Positions 23,860 through 34,756 are shown, counted from the first letter of the stretch. The stretch: 64,000 nt of DNA from Oreohelix idahoensis (GCA_024509875.1 JAMPIV010010565.1:62001-126000), one strand, 5' to 3'. Numbers and translations are program-made. Notes: generated from the sequence alone by a model not told the origin.

Positions 23860-24800
23860 GGTAAGATGACTCAGGATACCCAGTCATCATACGAATATGT
23901 CATCAATCTTCGTAAGAAGATTATCGAGTCTTGCCAGTTGGCAACAGCTTCTTCTGAAGCTGCCAAAGCTAAAGCTCGAACATTACAAAATAGGAATAGA
24001 CGATTGCGTCAATTATTCCCAGGCGATGAGGCTTATGTACTTCTTCCACGTAATGACAATAGACTACTCATTTCATGGAACGGCCCTTACAAAGTTATTG
24101 ACAAAATTTCTGATGTTGACTACATCTTAGACATTAAGGGACATAGAAAAATATATCACATAAACATGCTTAAACAATTTCACACTCGTCCCGAACACTT
24201 ACAATCTATTTTTCACGAATTGGATGACACATCAGTAGAGACATGTCACTATTCTAATCTATCGGTAATACAGGAAGAAGAATCTTCTTTTCCCGAGGTA
24301 CATATATCGTTACCTGTACCTATACTACAACCTACAGAATCTTGGCAGGATGTAACCATCTCTTCTTCGGTTACACCGCAACAGCATCAACAGATAGCTG
24401 ATCTATTACAATCATTTCCGGATGTGTTAACCGACGTACCTGGTCGCACATCAGTGATTAGTCACGATATTATTCTTAATGATGATACACCGATTCGTGT
24501 TCATCCTTATTCTGTTCCATTACATTTCCTTAGTAAGACAACTCAGGAACTTGAACAGATGTTGGCTTTGGGTATTATAGAGAGTAGTACCTCTCCATTT
24601 TTTTTTTCACCCTTAATTATTGTTAGGAAGAAGGACAACAACATTCGGTTATGTGTTGACTATAGGAAGTTAAATGCTCAGACTGTAGCTGATAGCGAAC
24701 CACATCCTATTCTTGATGACTTACTTCCTCGTCTATCTACTGCAACATTTTTTACAAAAATAGACTTAACAAAAGGTTATTGGCAGATTCCATTAACCGA
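23860..24800 (+). pseudogene. Gmr1-type pol: integrase C-terminus fused to RT
   Basis: An open frame (ORF 23797-24876; authentic from 23860). Residues about 22-140 are the end of a Ty3/gypsy integrase: GDEAYVLLP then WNGPYKVIDK and YHINMLKQF (the GPY/F module). After an acidic linker the same frame enters RT: HDIILNDDTPIRVHPY, MLALGIIESSTSP, RLCVDYRKLN and KIDLTKGYWQIP. Integrase is therefore upstream of RT in one polyprotein. The block is inverted relative to the rest of Gmr1-B, and its RT part repeats 23640-23859 as an inverted repeat. Confidence 0.85.
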
Positions 24801-24811
24801 AAATTTCACAG

Positions 24812-24827
24812 CCACATCTGGCCACCA
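24812..24827 (-). promoter_or_regulatory. Candidate primer binding site of Gmr1-B
   Basis: Minus strand TGGTGGCCAGATGTGG starts two bases after the 5' LTR end. The leading TGG would pair with the CCA end of a tRNA. The tRNA was not identified. Confidence 0.55.
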
Positions 24828-24829
24828 GT

Positions 24830-26002
24830 TGATAAAGGACTTTTTTTATCGTGCTGTTCTTGTTATTGGTCAATGATTGTGTTGTCTTAGCTCGGTTAGC
24901 ATACTTGGTTGACCATTGTTCTGGGTTCCTTATTGGTTTCATTTATAAGTAATGATAATAGTATTTTCCATACAAAAGAGTGCATCGTGCTTGAATGAGT
25001 AATCAATAAAAGGCGTAGCAACGAAACCAACTTTAACTTGATTGATTTTCTTGGTAAGTCCTGATTTGTTTTGAGTCCAACATGGATACACTTTTATTAA
25101 CGAAATATATACGAAGACATAGATAATAATCAGTTCATAAATAATACATAGTATTGCATTCCAATTCAATATGTTACCGTCAGAGTCCAGTTAATTAAAT
25201 GTCGTCAGAACCTCATGGGACTATATACGCGCACTGTCGCTAAACAGACAGTCGGAAATGAGAACCATTTAGTTTTGAACACAGATCATAAGATGATCAA
25301 TAATCCACCCTTCCATGGTTATCCAATAACCATAAACAATTCCGTACCTTCATTATAATAGTAAGGACTGACCCTCTGTCCTTTTTTTTTCAATATAAAT
25401 TTTTGGCATCATCATAAGCCTAGCGCTGGAAGGAAATAAACCACGTCTTCACGGATTGACGGTCAGAATAATAAGGGTCAAGTACATTAGTCTTCACCCG
25501 TGTGTTGCCGGGGCCCGAAAGGGGAGCAAAGAATAGTAACACTGCACCCTACCACGCATGTCGTAAAAAGCGATTAAGGAGGGTTGGGCATGGGGCTGTT
25601 TACCCCATCCCGTAAAAACTTTGCACAGTGGGCTGATCACCTGCTTGCCAACCAATCTGATTACGGAAACAACGATAGATTGTTTGGTCTGTTTCTGTTC
25701 CACAAAGACGCCACTAGGCGTGGTGGAAACAGCGATAGATTGATCAATTTCTTGTTGCCCTAAGACGCCACTAGGCGTACTGGCCACATACTGCTTTGCC
25801 GGTTGGTGGCTAAGGATGGAAGAAGAAGAACATTAGTCACCAAGCGTGACCATATCAACGCTACCGCGTCACAATCGATCCATGCGATTTGCGTTCACCA
25901 AAAAACCATGAAGCATAAAAAACATTCTCTATTAAAAACCTATCAACATCAAAATGCGCACTGCCAACTATAGCAGACTACATCGTTAAACATGTCGTAA
26001 CA
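24830..26002 (-). repeat. Gmr1-B 5' LTR with SINE1
   Basis: Same sequence as 17953-18788 plus SINE1 at 25493-25829. Ends at TGTTACG (26002 on the minus strand). Differences from the 3' LTR look few by eye. Confidence 0.85.
25493..25829 (+). mobile_element. SINE1, longest copy
   Basis: 337 bp with target duplication acattagtc (25484-25492 and 25830-25838). The head holds an ATGGGG...CCCCAT hairpin and no convincing tRNA promoter boxes. The 3' half has two hairpin units (ACGCC-ACTA-GGCGT), then a degenerate terminal hairpin and GAAGAAGAA. The last 70 bp match the RTE element at 5231-5304, so RTE enzyme probably moves it. Confidence 0.88.
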
Positions 26003-26179
26003 TCAATCAAGTTTGACATTGTAAATGATCTACATGCTGAATTCTTATTGTCATGCCTGATGATCCTGTATGTCTTCGTTCGAAATGTCGTCCACGTTTA
26101 ACAAATAAATTCGTTGTAGAAATTGTCCTTCAAGCCCGGAGTCCAGTGTTCATCAATTACACCTAAATGTTAGTTTGCA
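26003..26179 (+). repeat. Gmr1-A 5' LTR, second part
   Basis: Continues the LTR after Gmr1-B and matches 38166-38342, ending gtttgca. The sequence after it differs from that after the 3' LTR. Confidence 0.8.
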
Positions 26180-26627
26180 TATTGACATTGATTTATTACT
26201 ATCACGGCCTATAGACATGTCGTCATTAGGGTCACCATATTAGTCGGCCACCCGTAAGCCCGACCAAGCTGACAGCATTTAAGTCAGTAGCCTATCGTTA
26301 ATTTCTATACAAACTTTATGTTTATACCTTGTGTCGTCACTTGTCTTGTTTTTATTCGCAGCTGTCATTGCATGTTTTGCAATAGTTGTCACCTTTATTT
26401 CTGCCTTATTATTTAGTTGATTTCTGCGAACGTTGTCATTTGTTCCTTTATAGCTTGTCATTGTTACTGTTGTTCTATTGGTCTATATCGTCCGTTATTT
26501 ATTTATATGTTTTATTACATGACTGGTAATGCATTAATAACTAAGGGTTAAATAATAATTATAATAAAGCATCTATTTAAGTAATAATATATATATTTCG
26601 ACTGAGTAAGTCACATTTTTAATTATA

Positions 26628-26836
26628 ATGGATACGGATGACATGTCTGTACTGGAGGAGTTATTCCAGGATGGTAAAGATAATAGATTACAAGGCCCAG
26701 ACCTTGAAGAATATGTGATGGACGGCTTCTTATGTGAGGTGTCATCAAATCTGAGGAATTTAGCTAGTTGTAAGTTTCATTCGGTTCCTCATATGAAAAT
26801 GGCCGAGGATCTAGCAAATTTACTGCTGGGAATGCT
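26628..26836 (+). pseudogene. Gmr1-A Gag N-terminus
   Basis: ATG at 26628, about 450 bp after the LTR. Some 69 acidic residues (MDTDDMSVLEELFQDGK...) end at LLLGML, where LINE4 inserted. The frame happens to stay open into LINE4, producing a 566-codon chimeric ORF (26628-28328). No family match is recognised. Assignment as Gag rests on position and on the continuation after LINE4. Confidence 0.55.
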
Positions 26837-29218
26837 TCGTATGTTTTTGGGGCGATATATCCTTGGTAAAAGAACAACGTGGCATGCCCCAAAAACTGAG
26901 ATACATGGCCAAATTGATTTTATTCTTGTATCCAAAAGATTCAAGTCCAGTATTAATAAAGCCAAGACTAGGACTTTTCCTGGCGCCGACATTGGTAGTG
27001 ATCACGACATGGTATTGATGACGCTCAAGCTTAAACTTAAAAAGAACTATAATCAAAACAGATGTTCTCAGTTAAGATTCAATTTAGACAAACTGAAAGA
27101 TCCAGAAATCGCGGGAATCTTTGAGGCAACTGTTGGAGGAAAATTCGCAGCTCTCAACTTTTTGGAGGATGATATCAACTCAATCACAGAGAACATGAAA
27201 GACATGCTCATTGAATCAGCAACAGAAATACTTGGTAAAAGAAAGAAAATAAACAAACCATGGGTTACAGATGACATTCTAAAGTTATGTGATACACGGC
27301 GGGAAATGAAAAAGGTTAAGAAAGAGGTTCCTGAAGCAGCATGGCAATACAGTATGGTGAAAAAAAATATTAGGAAGAAAATGAAACAGGCCAAAGAAAA
27401 ATGGGTAGCTGATCAATGTGAGTCCATTAATACGGGGCTAACAAAAGGTAACAGCAAGGCAGCTTTTGACACATTAAGAAAACTATCAAAACCTCAACAG
27501 CCCAGGGTAACTGTCATAGAAGATAGCAATGGGGCTCTGCTCAATGAAAAAACAGCTGTAACGAGAAGGTGGACAGAATATTGTAAAGAATTATATAACT
27601 GTAAACTTGACACTGACTTAGGCATATTAAACAACATTAAGTGCGAAAACAGGGAACTCGGAAATGCAGCAATATTACGGGAAGAAGTGGAAGAGGCTAT
27701 ATGTTCGATGAAAGGAGGGAAGTCACCGGGTGTGGATAATATACCAGCAGAGCTCTTGAAATATGGAGGACCAGATATAGTAAAAATCATGACAACAATT
27801 TGCCAGAAGATATGGAGTACAAAAAAATGGCCAAAAGAATGGACGCAGTCATTAGTAATACCGCTTCCAAAGAAAGGAAATCTAAAAATGTGCAAGAACT
27901 ACAGAACCATTAGCCTTATTAGTCACCCAAGTAAGGTAATGTTAAGGATACTTTTGAACAGAATAAAACAGATATCAGAAGACATCTTGTCAGAGGAACA
28001 GGCTGGCTTTAGACCAAAAAGAAGTACCTCAGAACAAATCTTCAATATTAGATTACTTATCGAAAAACATCTCCAACATCAACACGATTTATACCATAAC
28101 TTCATCGATTTCACAAAAGCCTTCGATCGAGTCTGGCATGAAGGCTTATGGCAAGTAATGAGAAAATTCAATTTTGATACCAACATCATAGATATCATTG
28201 AAGCACTATACAAGGACGCAAGCAGTGCTGTTTTTGTAAGCAACGACATTGGAGAATTTTTCAAAACAACTGTAGGAGTTCGCCAAGGATGTATCCTGTC
28301 ACCAGTGCTCTTTAATATATATATCTAGAACATATTATGCAGGAGGCTCTCTACGATTATAAATCAACCATATCGATTGGAGGCCGACCTCTGTGCAACC
28401 TACGTTTTGCTGATGATATTGATCTGATAGCTGGATCAGAATCAGAACTTCAAGACCTTACCTCTAGACTGGAAAAAGTAACAAGAACGTATGGGATGGA
28501 AATTAATATAGAAAAAAAGCAAGATATTGGTGAATAGCCATAAGAAACATGTTCCGACCAACATTACGTTAAATGGGCAAACGTTAGAAGAAGTTAACAC
28601 CTTTAAATATCTCGGGTCCACTATATGTAGTGATGGAAGATCAATTAAAGAAATCAAGACAAGACTTGAGATGGCCTCAGCTGCCATGACAAGGTTGAAT
28701 GTGATCTGGAAAAGTAACATCAGTTTTCCTGTGAAGATCAAATTATACAAATCACTTGTATTATCTATTCTCTTGTATGGGTGTGAGGGCTGGACACTCA
28801 CTGCAGATACGGAGCGAAGGATTCAGGCTTTCGAGCATAAATGTTATAGAAGAATTTTGCGCATTTGCTATAAAGAGCACAAAACAAATGTCTATGTTAG
28901 AGAGAAGATAAACACCTATGCAGGTCACCAAGAACCACTTTTGTCAGTAGTGAAACGTCGAAAGCTTGCCTGGTTTGGGCATGTAACTCGTCATGACTCC
29001 CTTTCGAAAACGATCCTTCAGGGAACAGTCGAAGGTAAACGGAGAAGAGGAAGGCAGAGAAAATCCTGGGCTGATAACATCAAAGAATGGGCAGGACACG
29101 GTTTTTCCACACTTGTACGGATTGCTGAGGATAGAGAGCAGTGGAGGACCCTGTCTGCTAATGCTTCCACCATGGCACCCCTACGACCCATGACGGGTTA
29201 CGGGCTGAGATGATGATA
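26837..29218 (+). mobile_element. RTE-like LINE4
   Basis: 5' truncated in the endonuclease and ending in an ATGATGAT tail. It splits gag of Gmr1-A. Boundaries are approximate because no clean target duplication was found. Family features resemble LINE3 more than RTE copy 1. Confidence 0.75.
26840..29213 (+). pseudogene. LINE4 ORF: partial APE endonuclease and RT
   Basis: Endonuclease end: GQIDFILVSKRF and GADIGSDHDMV. RT: GGKSPGVDNIPAELL, NFIDFTKAFDRVW, GVRQGCILSPVLFNIY, then RFADDIDLIAG with the catalytic Asp pair, YLGSTICSDGRSIKEI, LLYGCEGWTL and WFGHVTRHDSLSKTI. Two frameshifts break it: an extra TA at the (TA) run near 28315-28325, and an A7 run near 28512-28518. There are few other lesions, so the copy is fairly young. 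Confidence 0.85.
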
Positions 29219-29985
29219 TCCATGTACAACATGGTCATATATTAAATAACATACGACACGCTATACTCGATAACGATGTTCATGATAGTCATATAAAGGA
29301 CGAACATCGAGGTAAGGACAAATCTCTTACTATTGAGCTAGGGCAATTAAAAAAGGACCATGAAAAATTAAAAGTTGCAGCCAAATCACGGGAAGATACA
29401 CAGACTGGCACGATTCGTGCTCTAATGAATGATAATGCAGATCTAAATCGCCAACTTAAAGAGAAACAAACAGTATCTCCCGAGAAGGATGATGAGCTGG
29501 TGAAAACCCATCATAGTGCTATTGAGGCACTCAAACTTGAACTTGTACAGGAGAAGGCTAAGGCTTTGGCAACTATCCAAACTCTCCAACAAGAAATTGA
29601 GAGTCTTAAACTGGAGACCACATCTTAGACTGCAAAACTGAAAGTAGATCTTAATGATAGAATTGCTAACGAGAAAATTCTTAATTCTCAATTAAGTAAC
29701 TTAAAGCACGATTATGTTAAACTTCAAGTTAAGACTCAAGATATAATACGCATGGCTCTGGCTAAGGAGAAAGAAATTGCTGATTTAACAATTACGAAAC
29801 TTCGCAACAGACTTGATGGTCTGTTGGACGTTGTCTTAAACAACAAGGTGTTATCTGCTGTCAAGGTTGACAGGGTTATACATAATTTTAATGATAAACA
29901 CATTACAAAATCAAAGAGTCAGCACCAAGAACTCCATGTTGATATTCAGAAGGATGTTAAAAAAATCTTTTCGGGGCAATTATAA
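29219..29985 (+). pseudogene. Gmr1-A Gag middle: long coiled coil
   Basis: After LINE4 the frame resumes with DIHVQHGHILNN and continues as a Lys/Glu/Leu-rich helix to SGQL at 29985, about 230 residues with heptad-like spacing of Leu and Ile. One in-frame TAG (29626-29628) interrupts it. At 29983 the frame shifts: the next frame reads NFSRPVSYTGFSSRN and continues as Asn/His-rich sequence to the RRM. No CCHC knuckle is seen. A coiled coil would suit Gag oligomerisation. Confidence 0.6.
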
Positions 29986-30289
29986 TTTTTCTCGACCTGT
30001 TTCTTATACAGGATTTTCCTCACGTAACAGGTCTGACTGTGATTAGGGTGGATCATGGCGTAAGGCCAATGATGACAATATCAACATACAAAAATACCCC
30101 CCTCATGACCATAATAGTAAGAAATGGAACTTTAATGGCTAATATAGTCAGAATATAATTCTAGATGATAAACATTCTCATAACAATCATGTTCATTCCG
30201 ACAGTAATGGTAAACTTGGTTGTGATATTCTAATTGCAGCTAGTCGGAATGCTACAAGCCATGTTAACAGTCATCAGGCAGAGCCTGAG

Positions 30290-30766
30290 GTGAATGTTTT
30301 ACGACATGCGCAATCTGCCTATTTGTCAGTGGGTAATACTGCTGCTCAGGATAAGATTAATGGGGATAAACTGAATTGCCCTACTATTGCGCCATGCAAG
30401 GAAAAAAATAATATGTGTCTTCATTCTTCTTCGCGCTTAGCACGCGCGATACATAATAATTTGAATGATACTCGTGCTCAGTTGCGATCTGGCCGAGATC
30501 ATTTGTCACTGAATCGCACTGTTCTTTTGCGCAACATTCTGTCGCATACAATTTGGTATGCACTTCGAAAATTTTTTCGAAAAATTGGTAATGTTAAATT
30601 TGTTCGCATGTTCGAACGATATAATTCTTATAACCAGCTGGCTTTCGTTCACTTTGCTGACAGCTGTGACGCTCACAGAGCTGTCAAATTCATTCATGGT
30701 GCTACTTTTGCGCACCACCAATTAGACGTGCAACTTGTACAAAACTATGCACCACACACTTTATAG
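30290..30766 (+). CDS. Gmr1-A Gag C-terminus: RRM-like RNA-binding domain
   Basis: An open frame of 158 codons, the last part of the Gag frame (the Met at 30290 is internal). From about residue 80 it fits an RRM fold: beta1/RNP2 TVLLRNI; helix 1 YALRKFFRKIG; beta2 NVKFVRMFE; beta3/RNP1 QLAFVHF; helix 2 CDAHRAVKFIHG; beta4 LDVQLVQ. The aromatic residue of RNP1 is kept (FVHF) while the lead Lys/Gly is not. Such a domain would bind element RNA. RRMs are known in ORF1 proteins of non-LTR elements; in an LTR-element Gag this is unusual. It could instead belong to an unrecognised element between the LTRs. Confidence 0.65.
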   Translation: MNVLRHAQSAYLSVGNTAAQDKINGDKLNCPTIAPCKEKNNMCLHSSSRLARAIHNNLNDTRAQLRSGRDHLSLNRTVLLRNILSHTIWYALRKFFRKIGNVKFVRMFERYNSYNQLAFVHFADSCDAHRAVKFIHGATFAHHQLDVQLVQNYAPHTL

Positions 30767-30870
30767 TTGCGTTTACTGGTGCGTTCTTTTTCATTCCTTT
30801 CCGGATGTTTTGTAAACTAATAAAACGGTATGGAATCAGTTTTACAAATAACAGTTCACATGAGACAAGG

Positions 30871-30897
30871 GACGTTTCGGGTTTTACCCTTCGTCAG
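30871..30897 (-). ncRNA. Hammerhead-ribozyme-like core in PLE1
   Basis: Minus strand CUGACGA, a short stem (GGG, loop, CCC), then GAAAC and GUC: the conserved hammerhead core boxes in order. An extra A sits between CUGACGA and the stem, and stem I pairs only weakly (GG/CC and then wobble pairs), so activity is uncertain. Hammerheads are known in Penelope-like pseudo-LTRs. Confidence 0.5.
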
Positions 30898-31337
30898 CCA
30901 CAAACAGGTGACAAAGACAAAAATTACATATAGGTACTACAAAACTATACGATGATGAGAAATATACAACAAATGGGTGATACAAGCAGATGGATAAAGT
31001 AAACAACAACAGTGATGAGAGAAAAAAAGAACAATAACAATACAAGAAAACCGTAAAATCTAAAAGAAATACTGAAACAAGAAAGTAAATAATCCAACGA
31101 AACGAAAAAAAGAAGAATAAACAAAACTGTGGAACTAATTAAAGTTAGCTTAGCTCGATGCAAAGAATCCGTGGAAGAAAGCGGTAGTCTCTTATCACAG
31201 AATTCACAAGGAAGTGACGTACGATAGCGACAAAACAAGAGATATAAAAAGATACGAAACGAACCAAAGCAAAAACACAAGAAGATAGATCATAAAGAAA
31301 ACGAATAAAGAATGAAAAAGAGAAAAGCTACCAGAAT

Positions 31338-34105
31338 TTATGCAAAATGATGTTGTATATTTAAACCACCGGGAGCTAGAACGCCCATTTTAAAAATAAG
31401 GGCATTCTCCAACGAAAAGCGAGTCTTGTCATTACCGGCACATGAACGGAGGGCAGTGACATGTATATCGGAATTACCTGAATGGTCAGGCCTATTGAAA
31501 TGAAGGGCCACCGGTAAATGTTTGTCCTGATAGATGTCATTCAAGTGCTCACGAAACCTGTCTGCCAAACGCCTACCAGTTTCACCAATATAGGTCATGC
31601 CACATCTCTTGCAGATGATAGCATAAATCAGGTTTCTGGATTCGCACGTAAAAGACTCTCTAATGATAAATTGTCCTTTAGGAAAAGTGACTGTTTGAGT
31701 TTGGAGTACAAACGGACAGGTCTTGCATATCCGGCGTTGGCACGGTTTAGTACCAAAGTAAGATGGGCTAGAATGTCGCAAGCGACTGTGTACAAGAATA
31801 TCCCTAAAATTCCTATCCCTACGATAAGCTACCAAAGGTGTATCACGAAACAACTCTTTGGTATCAGGATCAGAGTTGAGAATAGGCAGATGTCGAAACA
31901 GAATTCTCTTTACCGCCAGGCAGTGAAGATGGAAAGTTAGAACCAGTTTGAGTCTGTCAGATTGGACAGAAAGTTTAGTAGTGAGTGCCGTCTGACGAGT
32001 GCCGCGTGTGATACGATTAAGGGCATCAGATAACACATGTTCTGGATAAAGACGTCGGCGAAAGAACTCAAGCATCTCTTGAGCTCGCTGATGAAAATCA
32101 TCGTCATCGTGACATAACCGACGCAAGCGAAGAAGTTGAGAAAAGGGAATGGAATTTTTACAGCTAAGAGGATGCGATGAAGTATAAAGAAGGAAACCAT
32201 GAGCGTCAGTAGCCTTATAATAGACAGACGTTTTTAAGACCAATAGGGCTAATAGTCACAGTGATGTCAAGGAAGTTCACTGAGGTCGTAGAAATTTCAG
32301 AAGTGAATTTGATGGCAGGATTGAAATTACCAACATAGTCAATAAATCGACGGAGGTCTACCTCAGACATGTCAGTAATGCCAATACCATCATCAATGTA
32401 GCGGCGGTAAAACTCGGTATTGGCCCATCATAATTTTGAAAGACCAAATATTCAAAGTGGCCCATAAAAAGGCAAGCGTAACTAGGGCCCATCTTAGTAC
32501 CCATAGCAACGCCACTGATTTGGTTGAAGAATTGGCCATTAAACTCAAAAGAGTTGAGATTAAGAACCAACTCAGCAAGGCGAAGAAGCGGACCTGTACT
32601 TATAGTAAGATCAGTACGCTGGTCGAGAAAAAAATTGGAGTGCCTTGAGACCATCAGCATGTGGAATAGAAGTATAAAGGGAACAAACATCTAGAAGGAA
32701 AAGACGGTAAGTACGATCAGGCGTGAATCTGATAGAATCAAAGGTAGTGATAGCATGAGTAGTGTCTTTCAAATAAGAAGGCAGATTGGCGACCAAAGGC
32801 TGGAAAATACTATCAAGGAATTCAGAAATACGTTCAGTGGGACAAGAGCAGGCTGAAACAATAGGCCTACCAGGGTTAGCAATTTTATGCACCTTAGGAA
32901 GCATGTAGAAGGAAGGCTTACCAAGACTACTATCAAAAATATGGAGAGATAAAGCACCAGAAGGGAGAAGATCATCATGGACAAGGCCCCGGATAGTCTC
33001 ATAAACAGTAAGATTATTCCGGACTGTAGCATCACCAGAACAAGGTGAGTAAAAGGTGGTGTTACCTAGCTGTGTAACTCCTTCGTGAATGTATAAGTCC
33101 TTACGCCAAACAACCACAGCACCACCTTTGTCTGCCGGCTTGATAACAATATCATCACGGTTTTTAAGGCGTGACAATGCCCGCCATTCAGAAGACGTGA
33201 GGTTAGATCGACGGAGACGGCGTAGATTGAGCTGGTCAATGTCATGTAAAGTATTGGCAATATATAAATCCAGAGCACGAGAAGCTCCTGGAGCTGGAGT
33301 CCAGTCTAGTTTACTTTTGCCGAAACGACGAAAGATGTCATCAGTATCGGAAACCCTGGTAGAATCATTACCATTACGATGGTAATATTTGAGACGCATG
33401 CGGCGATGGAAGCTGTGAACATCCTGAAGCAGAGAATATTTGTCAAAATTAGAACGAAGAGGAACAAACTTAAGACCTTTGCTCAGGACAGACAATTCAT
33501 CAGGAGACAGATGCAAATCTGGAGGAATGCAAATAACTTTAGCTTGGGTAGAAGACTGAATAGAGGACCCTGAAGGAGGTTGCGGACGGAGGCGGCGCAA
33601 TTTCTCTTTTTTTATGCGTGCACAAACGAGTATACAGCTCCCTATTCGTGTCATGGATTATAGTGCGAATAAGAGGGAACGCTGCCGGGCACAAAGAAGT
33701 CAGTAGACGTAGCTGTTGTGTAAGGTTGGATTTCGAAAGTTCAAACTCAGTCAGCTGGCGTTTATGTATAGCAATGACGCACCTCATACGTTGGAAGGAA
33801 CATTTCTTCTCAACTTGTTGTAAGCGATGCTGGTAGGCAAGATGAGGAAGTCCCGCCGATAGATGGAAGCTAGAGACAAACCCTTTGGGAATAACTCTAG
33901 CATGGAGACAGTTCTTGAGAAAATTAATGTGACATGTACAGCGTGTCTTCTTGTATATAGTAAAGGCTAAGTCACAAGCAGTACGAGATATATCAGAAGG
34001 CATGAGAGAAAATGAATGGGTGATAAAAGAATGAAGAGAAGAAATCAAATGTTTCTGATAAGGCATAATGAACAAATGTAAAAATATGAAACAAGAGAAG
34101 CACAC
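31338..34105 (-). pseudogene. PLE1 polyprotein: RT and GIY-YIG endonuclease
   Basis: From Met 34105 or 34057 an N-terminal domain leads to KPADKGGAVVVW, FYMLPKVHK, PTERISEFLD and LLDVCSLYTSIP, then GVAMGTKMGPSYACLF and the catalytic YRRYIDDG (about 32385-32405), all typical of Penelope RT. The C-terminus (906-nt frame 31338-32243) has a Cys cluster (CQRRICKTC) and IYAIICKRCGMTYIGETGRR, the GIY-YIG nuclease. The frame is broken only by single-base changes at a T7 run (33607-33613), an A7 run (32628-32634), a GGG (about 32424) and an A5 run (about 32235). No internal nonsense codon is needed. Confidence 0.87.
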
Positions 34106-34278
34106 AAAATATAGTAGTCACGAAACGGAAACAGGGTAGCAGTAATAATTGTAGTATAGTATAAGTAAATAAATTAAGGGGCTGCAGTAAAACTGGTAAG
34201 GAATATAAGTTTATAAACTAATAAAACGGTATTGAATCAGTTTTACAAATAACAGTTCACATGAGACAAGGGACGTTT

Positions 34279-34756
34279 TGTACTTGTCTTTTCTACTATT
34301 GCAGATACTTCTCTGTTCTTTATATCATTTATGTCTTGCATATTTGCATTTCTTTATTTTCAAATACCCTGTCTGTTTAAACTTTCTTCACGTCTGATAT
34401 CTATCTTTATTTTTTTATTTTATTATTGGGTTGGTTAGCTCAGCATTTTCCTGGTCGTATTCTTTTTGTCACATTCACTACTATACATTTCAATTACGAT
34501 GCGCATCCAGATTCACACATGTCTGGTTTTGTATCTTTGCTATCTTTCTAATGTCTTTCTTGTCATTACCAAGTACTCAGGCTATGCCATTGGTTCATCC
34601 TGACCGATGCATACCTTTACCGATTGCGTTTTCTTCATGCTCTCAATCTGACGGCTAAACCATCAAAAGCATATATTGGTTTCCATGAAATATCGTTTTT
34701 GGATCATCGTGTGGGCCACGGTCTCCTACATACTGAAGATAATACAGTTGAATGGG
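34279..34756 (+). other. Gmr1-A interior, function not recognised
   Basis: Lies between the two Penelope elements. A short open stretch near 34431-34658 has hydrophobic residues but no protease or integrase motif that I can name. It should correspond to Gmr1-A sequence between gag and pol. Confidence 0.4.

Larger units (their letters stand above)
17953..26002 (-). mobile_element. Gmr1-B: rearranged Gmr1-type LTR element
   Basis: Inserted in the 5' LTR of Gmr1-A with target duplication tcaat (17948-17952 and 26003-26007). On the minus strand it begins TGTTACGACATG at 26002 and ends CCTTTATCA at 17953. The 5' LTR is 24830-26002 and the 3' LTR 17953-18788. The primer site is next to the 5' LTR. 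The interior is abnormal: an inverted INT-RT block (23860-24800), then RT-RNase H in the correct orientation, then a 2-kb internal duplication with LTR fragments between. It also carries three SINEs and TA tracts. Confidence 0.82.
30813..34278 (-). mobile_element. Penelope-like element 1 (PLE1)
   Basis: Flanked by 65-bp direct repeats (30813-30877 and 34214-34278) differing at one base, the pseudo-LTR structure of Penelope-like elements. The left copy continues into a hammerhead-like motif. Short common flanks (ttttg/tgta) may be the target duplication. It encodes RT and a GIY-YIG endonuclease on the minus strand, and is inserted just after the Gmr1-A Gag stop. Confidence 0.88.

Noticed and set aside
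31338..33654. Retron or group II intron RT
   Set aside because: KPADKGGAVVVW, GTKMGPSYA and a GIY-YIG domain identify a Penelope-like element.
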